Below are positions 7,703 to 15,467 of a stretch of DNA of 33,074 nt, one piece after another. Position numbers and translations under genes: made by a program. Below the pieces are notes generated by a model. It was not told where the DNA came from, did not search any database, and worked only from the letters and a program-made list of their open reading frames with translations. The stretch is from NCBI RefSeq assembly GCF_017368815.1, contig NZ_JAFNME010000028.1, forward strand, positions 1-33,074, read 5' to 3'. This DNA is from Comamonas denitrificans. Lineage in GTDB: Bacteria > Pseudomonadota > Gammaproteobacteria > Burkholderiales > Burkholderiaceae_C. The number at the start of each line of letters is the position of its first letter. Positions within the stretch are counted from its first letter, which is position 1.

Positions 7703-8104
7703 CTAATGATTGACGCGGTGGTGTTGGCGGCAATCGGCCACCGCGCTGCGCACGGCATCTTGCACCAACATGGCACCAAACACCCGCGCGGGTGGTATTT
7801 GCAGCGCTTGCACCAAGCGGCTGCTGGTCAGCTGCAGGGCCTCATCCAGGGTTTTGCCGTGTAGCCATTCGGTCATTAACGAGGCGGCGGCAATCGTGGC
7901 GGTGTCGCCATAGGCTTGAAAGCGCACGGCCTCGATGCGTTGGGTGCCGATGGGGCATTGCAAGTGCAGTTGCACCACCGCCCCCGTTTCTTGGCTGCCC
8001 ACACGGCCCACGCCCACCCCAGGGGCCGGGGTGGCCAAGCTGCCCACATTGCGTGGGTGGCGGCTGTGCTCTAAGAGCAAATCACTGTAGTGCTGAGAAG
8101 CCAT
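7703..8104 (-). CDS. IscU-like scaffold homologue lacking all cluster-ligand cysteines
   Basis: The 133-residue protein is clearly colinear with IscU: YSDLLLEHSRHPRNVGS at the start, VGVGRVG, then FQAYGDTATIAAASLMTEWLHGKTLDEA. However, the three invariant cysteines are replaced. E. coli C37 (with D39) aligns with T40 (and A42), C63 with D67, and C106 (with H105) with G110 (and F109). The LPPVK motif recognised by the chaperone HscA reads IPPAR. Remaining cysteines C50 and C125 are not at ligand positions. It starts 6 bp after iscS, so co-translation with the desulfurase is likely. It should not be able to hold a canonical [2Fe-2S] cluster; it may be a regulatory or structural partner of IscS, or a decaying paralogue. 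A normal iscU would be expected elsewhere in the genome. Confidence 0.85.
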   Translation of the reverse strand: MASQHYSDLLLEHSRHPRNVGSLATPAPGVGVGRVGSQETGAVVQLHLQCPIGTQRIEAVRFQAYGDTATIAAASLMTEWLHGKTLDEALQLTSSRLVQALQIPPARVFGAMLVQDAVRSAVADCRQHHRVNH

Positions 8105-8110
8105 AACTCT

Positions 8111-9310
8111 TTACCGCCCAACGAAACCTAAACCCGCAGGCACCGCCAGTGGGCTAATGGCTTGCAGCGCTAGCACCGCGCTGCGGATGCAGGCCAGCGC
8201 CTGGGCGATGTCGGCCTCGGTGCTAAAGCGCCCGTAGCTGATGCGCAAACTGCTGTGTGCCAAGGGGTGGCTGCGCCCCAAGGCTTGCAGCACATGGCTG
8301 GGTTCGATGCTGGCCGAGGTGCAGGCCGAGCCGCTGGACAGCGCGACGGTGTCGCTGACGCGGGTCATGAGCGCTTCGCCCTCAATGCCGGCAAAGCTGA
8401 AGTTCAGGTTGTGCGGCACGCGCTGCGTGGCATCGCCGTTGAGCACCACACCGGGCACATCGGCCAAACCTGCCAGCACTTGCTGCTGCAACTGGCGGGC
8501 ATGGGCGTTGTCGTGCGCCATTTCAAGCTGGGCCAGGCGAAAGGCTTCGCCCATGCCCACGATTTGGTGGGTGGGCAAGGTGCCCGAGCGCAGGCCGCGC
8601 TCATGCCCACCGCCATGCATTTGCGCCTGCAGGCGCACGCGCGGCTGGCGGCGCACGTACAGGGCACCGATGCCTTTGGGGCCATAGGTTTTGTGCGAGG
8701 CCAGGCTCATCAAATCCACCTGCATGGCCTGCACATCCAGCGCCACTTTGCCCGTGGCCTGGGCCGCATCAACGTGAAACAGCACGCCCTGCTGCCGGCA
8801 CAGCTGGCCAATGGCGGCGCTGTCGTGTACCACGCCGATTTCGTTGTTCACCGCCATGACGCTGACCAGAATGGTGTCCGGCCGCATGGCCGCTTGCAGC
8901 GCGCTTAAATCCACCAGGCCATTGGGTTGCACATCCAGAAAAGTGACGGCAAAGCCTTGCTGCTCTAAGGCCCGCATGGTGTCGAGCACGGCTTTGTGCT
9001 CAGTTTTCAGGGTAATAAGGTGGCGACCTTTGTCCTGATAAGCCAGGGCTGCGCCCGTGATGGCCAGGTTATTGGACTCGGTGGCCCCACTCGTCCAAAC
9101 CACGTCGCGGGCCTGGGCACCAATCAGGGCGGCCACATGGCTGCGGGCCTGCTCGACGGCTTCCTCGGCCTCCCAGCCCCAGGCGTGGGTGTTGGATGCG
9201 GGGTTGCCAAAATGCTCGGCCAGCCACGGCACCATGGCCTGCACGACCCGAGGATCGACCGGGGTGGTGGCGGCATAGTCCAAATAGATAGGGCGATTGA
9301 ACGACGGCAC
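8111..9310 (-). CDS. iscS: Cysteine desulfurase IscS
   Basis: IscS converts cysteine to alanine with PLP and passes the sulfur as a persulfide to Fe-S assembly and tRNA thiolation. The 399-residue protein keeps the PLP lysine K207 (SHKTYGPKG), H105 (TEHKAVLD), D181 (HVDAAQ) and the catalytic loop cysteine C330 (SSGSACTSA), so it should be active. The C-terminus after about residue 375 ([14 protein letters not shown]) does not resemble the conserved tail of E. coli IscS, the region that docks IscU, matching the divergence of the next gene. The start is GTG (9308-9310), as no in-frame ATG precedes the conserved [11 protein letters not shown]. It lies 11 bp after iscR. Confidence 0.93.
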   Translation of the reverse strand: MPSFNRPIYLDYAATTPVDPRVVQAMVPWLAEHFGNPASNTHAWGWEAEEAVEQARSHVAALIGAQARDVVWTSGATESNNLAITGAALAYQDKGRHLITLKTEHKAVLDTMRALEQQGFAVTFLDVQPNGLVDLSALQAAMRPDTILVSVMAVNNEIGVVHDSAAIGQLCRQQGVLFHVDAAQATGKVALDVQAMQVDLMSLASHKTYGPKGIGALYVRRQPRVRLQAQMHGGGHERGLRSGTLPTHQIVGMGEAFRLAQLEMAHDNAHARQLQQQVLAGLADVPGVVLNGDATQRVPHNLNFSFAGIEGEALMTRVSDTVALSSGSACTSASIEPSHVLQALGRSHPLAHSSLRISYGRFSTEADIAQALACIRSAVLALQAISPLAVPAGLGFVGR

Positions 9311-9321
9311 CGAAAGCTCAC

Positions 9322-9864
9322 TCAGGATTTGTTGCTACTAAAAACATTGCCCAGCGCGAACACCGAATTGGGGGCGTTTACGCGAATGGGTTTGACCACG
9401 GGGGCCGAAGAAATGGCGCGGCGCACCACCGGCTTGTCTTCGATTTGGATACCGCGTGCCAGCTGGTCATCGACCAGCTTTTGCAAGGTGACGGAGTTTA
9501 AAAATTCAACCATGTGGTTGTTCAGGGCCGCCCACAGGTCGTGCGTCATGCAGCGGCCTTGTTCGCCCAGACAGTTTTCTTTGCCGCCACACTGGGTGGC
9601 ATCAATGGGTTCATCGACCGAGGTGATGATGTCGGTCACCGTAATGTCGGCCGCTTTGCGGGCCAGGGTGTAGCCGCCGCCGGGGCCTCGGGTGGATTCG
9701 ACCAACTCGTTGCGGCGCAATTTGCCAAACAGTTGCTCTAGATAGGACAGCGAAATTTGCTGGCGCTGGCTGATTGCCGCCAAGGTGACGGGGCCGCTGT
9801 TTTGGCGCAGGGCCAGATCAATCATGGCAGTTACGGCAAAACGGCCTTTGGTGGTCAAACGCAT
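9322..9864 (-). CDS. iscR: Rrf2-family Fe-S regulator IscR
   Basis: IscR is a [2Fe-2S]-sensing repressor/activator of Fe-S assembly genes. The 180-residue product has the Rrf2 winged helix (1-about 80: [44 protein letters not shown]). The cluster-binding segment has C92, C98 and C105 with H108 (CMTH), the Cys3-His ligand set. The spacing between the last two cysteines is one residue longer than in E. coli. The C-terminal tail of about 50 residues is longer than in E. coli (162 aa). ATG 9862-9864 follows AAAGGAGC at good distance; an upstream start would add 14 hydrophobic unconserved residues. It is the first gene of the isc operon and probably regulates it. Confidence 0.93.
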   Translation of the reverse strand: MRLTTKGRFAVTAMIDLALRQNSGPVTLAAISQRQQISLSYLEQLFGKLRRNELVESTRGPGGGYTLARKAADITVTDIITSVDEPIDATQCGGKENCLGEQGRCMTHDLWAALNNHMVEFLNSVTLQKLVDDQLARGIQIEDKPVVRRAISSAPVVKPIRVNAPNSVFALGNVFSSNKS

Positions 9865-9912
9865 GGCAAGCTCCTTTAAAAAATAGAACAAAAACGCCAA
9901 AAACAAGTAAGC

Positions 9913-9978
9913 GGGCCACTCCCAGGTTTCTGTGCAATGGCCCTACTTTCTTATTTCTTGACTAATTTGTAGGACTAT
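9913..9978 (-). promoter_or_regulatory. isc operon control region with a candidate IscR type 1 site
   Basis: Bases 9957-9978 (plus strand) contain CTTGACTAATTT then GACTAT, fitting one full half and the outer end of the palindromic IscR type 1 motif (YYGACTRWWWY ... TAT), with mismatches in the second AGTC. Between this and the gene lies an inverted repeat GGGCCA (9913-9918)/TGGCCC (9938-9943) that could form a leader hairpin. Autoregulation by IscR is the expected use; the site assignment is by eye. Confidence 0.5.
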
Positions 9979-10061
9979 AGCACAAAAACCCCTTACCCCA
10001 GTCGGACACAGTGCAATAGCCGCTTCCGCCCGCACAGGCCGGGGCCGCGTTTGCGCAGGCT

Positions 10062-12122
10062 TTAGCCAAGCCCGAGCAGCTGATTTTTCAAGATGGCCAG
10101 CTGGTCGCGCAAGCGGGCGGCAGATTCGAACTCCAGGCGTTTGGCCGATTCGAGCATCTCTTTTTCAACGCGCTTGATTTCTTTGGCCAGTTCCACTTCG
10201 GACAAGGCGGCCGCAGCCTGCGCCCCAGCGGCGGCGCGGGCCACCTCGCGGCTTTGTTGCTGGGATTTATCGCTGTACACGCCGTCGATCAAATCCTTGA
10301 CCCGCTTGACGATGGCGGTGGGGACGATGCCGTTGGCCAGGTTGAACGCCGTTTGCTTGGCGCGGCGGCGCTCGGTTTCGTCCATGGCTTTGCGCATGGA
10401 ATCGGTGATGCGGTCGGCGTACAAAATCGCCTTGCCGTGCAAGTTGCGCGCCGCACGGCCTATGGTTTGAATCAGGCTGCGCTCAGAGCGCAAAAAGCCT
10501 TCTTTATCGGCATCCAAAATCGCCACCAACGAGACTTCGGGAATGTCCAGCCCTTCGCGCAGCAGGTTGATGCCCACCAGCACGTCAAACGCTCCCAGGC
10601 GCAGGTCGCGGATGATTTCTACGCGCTCGACCGTGTCCACATCCGAGTGCAAATAGCGCACTTTGACGCCGTTTTCGCTCAGGTACTCGGTCAGCTGCTC
10701 GGCCATGCGTTTGGTCAGCGTGGTGATCAGCACCCGCTCATGGCAGGCCACGCGCTGGTGAATTTCCTGCAGCACATCATCGACTTGGCTGCTGGCTGGG
10801 CGCACTTCAATCTCAGGATCGACCAAGCCGGTGGGGCGCACCAATTGCTCCACCGTCTGGCCACTGTGCTGTTTTTCGTAATCCGCCGGGGTGGCTGAGA
10901 CAAACACCACCTGGCGCATGCGCTGCTCAAACTCTTCCAGCTTCAAAGGCCGGTTGTCCAGCGCCGACGGCAGGCGAAAGCCATACTCGACCAAGGTGGT
11001 TTTGCGCGAGCGGTCGCCGTTGTACATGGCCGAGAGCTGCCCCATCATCTGGTGGCTTTCATCCAAAAACATCAGCGCATCTTTGGGCAGGTAGTCGATC
11101 AGCGTGGCCGGTGGCTCGCCCGGTGCCGCGCCAGAAAGGTGGCGCGAATAGTTCTCGATGCCCTTGCAGTGGCCCAGCTCAGAAAGCATTTCCAGGTCAA
11201 AGCGGGTGCGCTGCTCCAGGCGCTGGGCCTCTACCAGCTTGCCCGCCTCGACCAGCTCGGCCACACGCTGGCGCAATTCTTCCTTGATGGTTTCCACCGC
11301 CCGCAGCACCACATCGCGCGGGGTGACGTAGTGGCTGCTGGGGTACACCGCAAAGCGCGGAATGCGCTGCTGCACCTGGCCGGTGAGCGGGTCAAACAAT
11401 TGCAGGCCATCGACCTCGTCGTCAAATAGCTCAATGCGGATGGCCAGCTCAGAATGCTCGGCCGGGAACACGTCGATGGTGTCGCCACGCACGCGAAACT
11501 TGCCCCGGCTGAAATCGTCGTCGTTGCGCTGGTACTGCATGCGCACCAGCTGGGCGATCAGCTCGCGCTGGGCAATGCGGTCGCCCACGCGCAGCATCAG
11601 CACCATCTGGTGGTAGCTCTCGGGCTCGCCAATGCCGTAGATGGCCGAGACGGTGGCCACAATGATCACATCGCGCCGCTCCAGCAGGCTTTTGGTGCAG
11701 GACAGGCGCATTTGCTCAATATGCTCGTTGATGGCGCTGTCTTTTTCGATGAACAGATCGCGCTGCGGCACGTAGGCTTCGGGCTGGTAATAGTCGTAAT
11801 AGCTGACGAAATACTCCACCGCGTTTTGCGGGAAAAACTCGCGAAACTCGCTGTACAACTGCGCCGCCAGCGTCTTGTTGGGCGCAAACACAATCGCCGG
11901 GCGGCCCAATTGGGCAATGACGTTGGCCATGGTGAAGGTCTTGCCCGAACCGGTCACGCCCAGCAGGGTCTGAAACGCCTCGCCATCGCGCACGCCTTCG
12001 ACCAGCTGGGCAATCGCCGTGGGCTGGTCACCTGCGGGCGGATAGGGCTGGAACAGTGCAAACGGGGAATTGTCGAAATGCACGAATTGTCCCGCCGGGG
12101 CGGGTGAGGGAGTTTTTTGCAT
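10062..12122 (-). CDS. uvrB: Excinuclease ABC subunit B
   Basis: UvrB is the damage-verifying helicase-like subunit of nucleotide excision repair; it is loaded by UvrA and recruits UvrC. The 686-residue product has Walker A GVTGSGKT (55-62), the beta-hairpin [12 protein letters not shown] (108-119) that inserts between DNA strands, DESHQMM, helicase motifs V and VI ([22 protein letters not shown]), and a C-terminal UVR motif ([21 protein letters not shown]) that binds UvrC. It is full length. Only 39 bp separate it from the tetR-type gene on the same strand, and no CTGT-N8-ACAG SOS box is visible there, so its promoter may have been displaced by the incoming efflux cassette. Confidence 0.97.
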   Translation of the reverse strand: MQKTPSPAPAGQFVHFDNSPFALFQPYPPAGDQPTAIAQLVEGVRDGEAFQTLLGVTGSGKTFTMANVIAQLGRPAIVFAPNKTLAAQLYSEFREFFPQNAVEYFVSYYDYYQPEAYVPQRDLFIEKDSAINEHIEQMRLSCTKSLLERRDVIIVATVSAIYGIGEPESYHQMVLMLRVGDRIAQRELIAQLVRMQYQRNDDDFSRGKFRVRGDTIDVFPAEHSELAIRIELFDDEVDGLQLFDPLTGQVQQRIPRFAVYPSSHYVTPRDVVLRAVETIKEELRQRVAELVEAGKLVEAQRLEQRTRFDLEMLSELGHCKGIENYSRHLSGAAPGEPPATLIDYLPKDALMFLDESHQMMGQLSAMYNGDRSRKTTLVEYGFRLPSALDNRPLKLEEFEQRMRQVVFVSATPADYEKQHSGQTVEQLVRPTGLVDPEIEVRPASSQVDDVLQEIHQRVACHERVLITTLTKRMAEQLTEYLSENGVKVRYLHSDVDTVERVEIIRDLRLGAFDVLVGINLLREGLDIPEVSLVAILDADKEGFLRSERSLIQTIGRAARNLHGKAILYADRITDSMRKAMDETERRRAKQTAFNLANGIVPTAIVKRVKDLIDGVYSDKSQQQSREVARAAAGAQAAAALSEVELAKEIKRVEKEMLESAKRLEFESAARLRDQLAILKNQLLGLG

Positions 12123-12161
12123 ACGGGGAAAACTTTAACAGGCACGCTGCCACAACAGCCA

Positions 12162-12797
12162 TCAGGCCAATAACTCGCACAACATGTCGATATGCGCCTG
12201 GCGGTAGTGCGGATCGGGTTCTGCGCCTTCGCCAAACACGGTATGCCACAGCAGTACATGCACGATGGGCGACAGCACCAGCCAGGGGTGGCGGGCCAGC
12301 ACGGTGTCTTTGCGGCCACTGGCCTCCAGGTTGTGGTGGATCACGGCCATGACCTGCTGGGTGTGCTGCTGGGTGAGCTTTTTCCACTCGTCCACGCGCA
12401 GCGGCACGCGCTCGCGCTCGGGAATCAGCAGGCGCACCAGCGTAATCACCTCCGGTGCCAGCAAGGCAGCGTGCAGCCGATCGACCGTCCACTCCGCCAC
12501 CGCCCGGGTGCCGGCCACCGCCGCCAGTTGCGGCATCTGCGCCCAGTCGGTGCGGTTCAGGCTGCGGTCCAGCAGCGCCTTGAAGATGGCGTCCTTGCTG
12601 TCGAAATGGGCATACAGCCCGCCTTTGGACAGGCCGCAGCGCTGGGCAATGTCGTCCATCCGCGCCGCCGTGAAGCCACGGCGAGAGAACTCCTGCAATG
12701 CCGCGTCCAGTATCTGCGGCACGCGCTGCGCGGGTGCCAGGCGCAATCTGCGCCTGGGTTGAGTCCTATCGTTGTCCATCATGCCCGGTATTGTCAC
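12162..12797 (-). CDS. TetR/AcrR-family repressor of the adjacent efflux operon
   Basis: The 211-residue protein has a TetR_N helix-turn-helix at about 22-68 (VPQILDAALQEFSRRGF, DDIAQRCGLSKGGLYAHF) and a divergent C-terminal ligand-binding domain. It is transcribed divergently from the outer-membrane channel gene, with a perfect 14-bp palindrome in the 76-bp gap, the usual arrangement for a local repressor of a drug exporter. The start is uncertain: GTG 12795-12797 has a GGAG 11 bp upstream, whereas ATG at 12780-12782 or 12777-12779 would shorten it by 5-6 residues. The inducing ligand is unknown. Confidence 0.88.
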   Translation of the reverse strand: MTIPGMMDNDRTQPRRRLRLAPAQRVPQILDAALQEFSRRGFTAARMDDIAQRCGLSKGGLYAHFDSKDAIFKALLDRSLNRTDWAQMPQLAAVAGTRAVAEWTVDRLHAALLAPEVITLVRLLIPERERVPLRVDEWKKLTQQHTQQVMAVIHHNLEASGRKDTVLARHPWLVLSPIVHVLLWHTVFGEGAEPDPHYRQAHIDMLCELLA

Positions 12798-12840
12798 GCC
12801 TCAAAAAGCTCCGTCGGAAAAACCAAGTATGCTATTAGAT

Positions 12841-12854
12841 ACCGACTAGTCGGT
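12841..12854. promoter_or_regulatory. TetR-type operator palindrome
   Basis: ACCGACTAGTCGGT is a perfect 14-bp palindrome centred between the divergent tetR-type gene and the efflux operon, in a locally AT-rich stretch. Position and form are those of a TetR-family operator that would repress both directions. It ends 19 bp before the ATG of the channel gene. Confidence 0.75.
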
Positions 12855-12873
12855 TATTATTCTGGTTTGAGCC

Positions 12874-14364
12874 ATGCACAACTTCCCGACCCTTAGCGCA
12901 CAGCACGGCTGTGCCCCCTCCCCCCGCCGCAAGGGCCTGTCTGCCTGGCTGGCCCGCAGCTTGCCGCCCCTGGCATGCAGCCTGGTTCTGGCCGGCTGCA
13001 CCAGCCTGGCCCCGGTCTACGAGCGCCCCACCACCGCCCTGCCCGCGCAATTTGCGGACAGCCGCCCGGTGCAGGCCAGCGACGTGAACCAACTGGCCTG
13101 GCGCGACTACTTCCGTCACCCCGAGTTGCAGACACTGATCGAACACGCCCTGCAGCACAACCGCGACCTGCAGGCCGCCATGCTGCAGGTCGCGCAAGCC
13201 CGCGCGGCCTACGGCATCGCCCGGGCCGAACGCAGCCCTGCCGTCGGCCTGGGACTGGAATCGCAACGGGCGCAGGTGCCGGGGGATTTGAATATCAGCG
13301 GCCAGCCGGTGATCTCCAGCCAGCACCAGCTGGGCGTGGGCTTCACCAGCTGGGAACTGGATGTGTGGGGCCGCGTGCGCAGCATGAACGAAGCGACCCT
13401 GCACAGCTACTGGGCCAGCGCCGAAGGCCAACGCGCCGCCCACCTGCTGCTGGTGGCCCAGGTGGCCGATGGCTGGCTGGCCGTGCGCGAGCTGGACTGG
13501 CGGATTCACCTCGCCGAACAGGCCCTGGCCACCCGCGCCGAAGCGCGGCGCGTGTTTGCCCGCCGGGTGGAGGTGGGATCGTCCTCGCGCCTCGATTTCG
13601 TCCAGGTGGAACTGCTGTGGCAGCAGGCCGGCACCCTGGTCGCCCAATTGCGGTTGCAGCGCAGCACCCAGCTGCACGCCCTGGGCCTGCTGGTCGGGCA
13701 GCCCGATCTGGCACTGCCGCCCAGCCCCCAACCGCTGGCAGAACTGCTGCCGCTGGCCCCCCTGGCCCCGGGCCTGCCTGCGCAACTGCTGGAAAACCGG
13801 CCCGACATCCTGGCCGCCGAACACCAGTTGCAGGCGGCCAACGCCCGCATCGGCGCGGCGCGGGCGATGTATTTCCCGCGCATTGCCCTCACCGCCCTGG
13901 GCGGTACGGCCAGCGCCGAGCTGGACGGCCTGTTCACCGCCGGCAGCCGCGCCTGGACGTTTGCGCCCAGCATCGCCCTGCCGCTGTTCGACGGCGGGCG
14001 GCGCAAGGCCAATGTGCAGTTGAGCGAAGTGCAGCGCGAGCAAGCCGTGAACCACTACCAGCGCACCATTGAAGCCGCCTTCCGCGACGTAGCCGATGCT
14101 CTGGCGGCCACCCAGTGGCTGGACACGCAACTGCACAGCCTGCAGGCCACCGAAGCCACCCTGACCGAACGCGCCCGCCTGGCCCGGCGGCGCTATGACG
14201 CGGGAGCCACGCGCTACTTCGAGGTGCTGGATGCCGAGCGCGACCTGCTCGCCGCCCAGCAGCAGGTGGTGCAGGCCGAGCGGGCCCTGCACAGCGCCCG
14301 CCTGCAGCTCTACACCGCCCTGGGCGGCGGCAGCGCCCAGTTGCCCCCGCCCACCGCTGATTAA
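12874..14364 (+). CDS. Outer-membrane efflux lipoprotein, NodT/OprM family
   Basis: This protein would form the trimeric outer-membrane and periplasmic channel of a tripartite exporter. The 496-residue product has a lipoprotein signal peptide with lipobox LAGC (acylated cysteine C42) and two OEP repeats of the NodT subfamily, with GFTSWELDVWGRVRS, ENRPDILAAEHQLQAANARIGAARA and PSIALPLFDGGRRKANV as recognisable segments. It is the first gene of the plus-strand operon; the adaptor gene follows after 27 bp. Here and in the next three genes GC is clearly higher than in uvrB or tyrB, suggesting a different origin. Confidence 0.93.
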   Translation: MHNFPTLSAQHGCAPSPRRKGLSAWLARSLPPLACSLVLAGCTSLAPVYERPTTALPAQFADSRPVQASDVNQLAWRDYFRHPELQTLIEHALQHNRDLQAAMLQVAQARAAYGIARAERSPAVGLGLESQRAQVPGDLNISGQPVISSQHQLGVGFTSWELDVWGRVRSMNEATLHSYWASAEGQRAAHLLLVAQVADGWLAVRELDWRIHLAEQALATRAEARRVFARRVEVGSSSRLDFVQVELLWQQAGTLVAQLRLQRSTQLHALGLLVGQPDLALPPSPQPLAELLPLAPLAPGLPAQLLENRPDILAAEHQLQAANARIGAARAMYFPRIALTALGGTASAELDGLFTAGSRAWTFAPSIALPLFDGGRRKANVQLSEVQREQAVNHYQRTIEAAFRDVADALAATQWLDTQLHSLQATEATLTERARLARRRYDAGATRYFEVLDAERDLLAAQQQVVQAERALHSARLQLYTALGGGSAQLPPPTAD

Positions 14365-14391
14365 AAAAGAGAACATTCCGGAAAGCACACC

Positions 14392-15462
14392 ATGGACGCA
14401 CGTATCAAAAAATGGATCGCCCCCGCCGCGATTGCGCTGATCGCCGCAGCCGCCTACTTTGCCTGGAACGCCAGCCGCGACAGCGGCCCGGGCGCGGGTT
14501 TCGTTCAGGGCAATGGCCGCATCGAAGCCACCGAGATCGACATCGCCACCAAACTGCCCGGCCGCCTGGCCGAAGTGCTAGCCGCCGAAGGCGACTTCGT
14601 CCAGGCCGGTACAGCCCTGGCCCGCATGGACGTGGCCGCCCTGCAGGCCCAGCGCAGCGAAGCCGTGGCCCGCCACGCCCAGGCGCAGCACGGCGTGGCC
14701 ACCGCCCACGCCCAGGTGGCGCTGCGCGAGAGCGACCTGCGGGCCACCCAGGCGCAAGTGGCCCTGCGCGAGAGCGAGCTGGATGCCGCCCAGCGCCGCC
14801 TGGCCCGCTCCACCGAGCTGGCCCGCGACGGCGCATCCTCCCAGCAGGAGCTGGACGACGACCGCGCCCGCCAGCGCAGCGCCCAGGCGGGCGTGACCGC
14901 CTCCAAGGCACAGGTGGACGCTGCCCGCGCCGCCATCCAGGCGGCCCGCACCCAGGTCACCGGTGCCCAAGCCCAGGTCGCCGCCGCGCAGGCCAGCATC
15001 GAGCGCATCGATGCCGACCTGCACGACGCCACCCTGACCGCCCCGCGCGATGGCCGGGTGCAGTTCCGCATCGCCCAGGAGGGCGAGGTGCTGGGGGCCG
15101 GGGGCCGGGTGCTGAACCTGGTCGATCTGTCCGACGTCTACATGACCTTCTTCCTGCCGGAAACCGCCGCCGGGCGCGTGGCCATCGGCAGCGAGGCCCG
15201 CATCATCCTGGACGCTGCGCCGCACATCGTCATCCCGGCCACGATCAGCTTTGTCTCGGCCACTGCGCAGTTCACGCCCAAAACGGTGGAAACCGCCAGC
15301 GAACGCCAAAAGCTCATGTTCCGCGTGCGGGCGCAGATTGACCGCGAACTGCTCGCCCGCCACCTGCAACAGGTCAAGACCGGCCTGCCCGGCGTGACCT
15401 GGGTGAAGCTGGACGCCAGCACCCCCTGGCCCGCCACCCTGCAACCCAACGTGCCGCAGTAA
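14392..15462 (+). CDS. HlyD-family periplasmic adaptor (YhiI-like)
   Basis: This membrane-fusion protein would link the inner-membrane ABC pump to the outer-membrane channel. The 356-residue product has one N-terminal membrane anchor (about 9-25), a lipoyl/barrel-sandwich half ([18 protein letters not shown]), a long alpha-helical hairpin (about 80-205) rich in Ala and Gln, the second lipoyl half ([11 protein letters not shown]) and a beta-barrel domain (VYMTFFLPE). The hairpin contains an internal repeat, QVALRES, twice 14 residues apart. An adaptor, an RbbA-type ABC fusion and a YhhJ-type permease in this order match E. coli yhiI-rbbA-yhhJ. It ends 5 bp before the ABC gene. Confidence 0.93.
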   Translation: MDARIKKWIAPAAIALIAAAAYFAWNASRDSGPGAGFVQGNGRIEATEIDIATKLPGRLAEVLAAEGDFVQAGTALARMDVAALQAQRSEAVARHAQAQHGVATAHAQVALRESDLRATQAQVALRESELDAAQRRLARSTELARDGASSQQELDDDRARQRSAQAGVTASKAQVDAARAAIQAARTQVTGAQAQVAAAQASIERIDADLHDATLTAPRDGRVQFRIAQEGEVLGAGGRVLNLVDLSDVYMTFFLPETAAGRVAIGSEARIILDAAPHIVIPATISFVSATAQFTPKTVETASERQKLMFRVRAQIDRELLARHLQQVKTGLPGVTWVKLDASTPWPATLQPNVPQ

Positions 15463-15467
15463 ACGCC

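Noticed and set aside
14690-14790. Internal repeat in the HlyD-type adaptor (QVALRES twice) as a separate genetic element
   Set aside because: It is a heptad-type repeat of the coiled-coil hairpin, common in this family.
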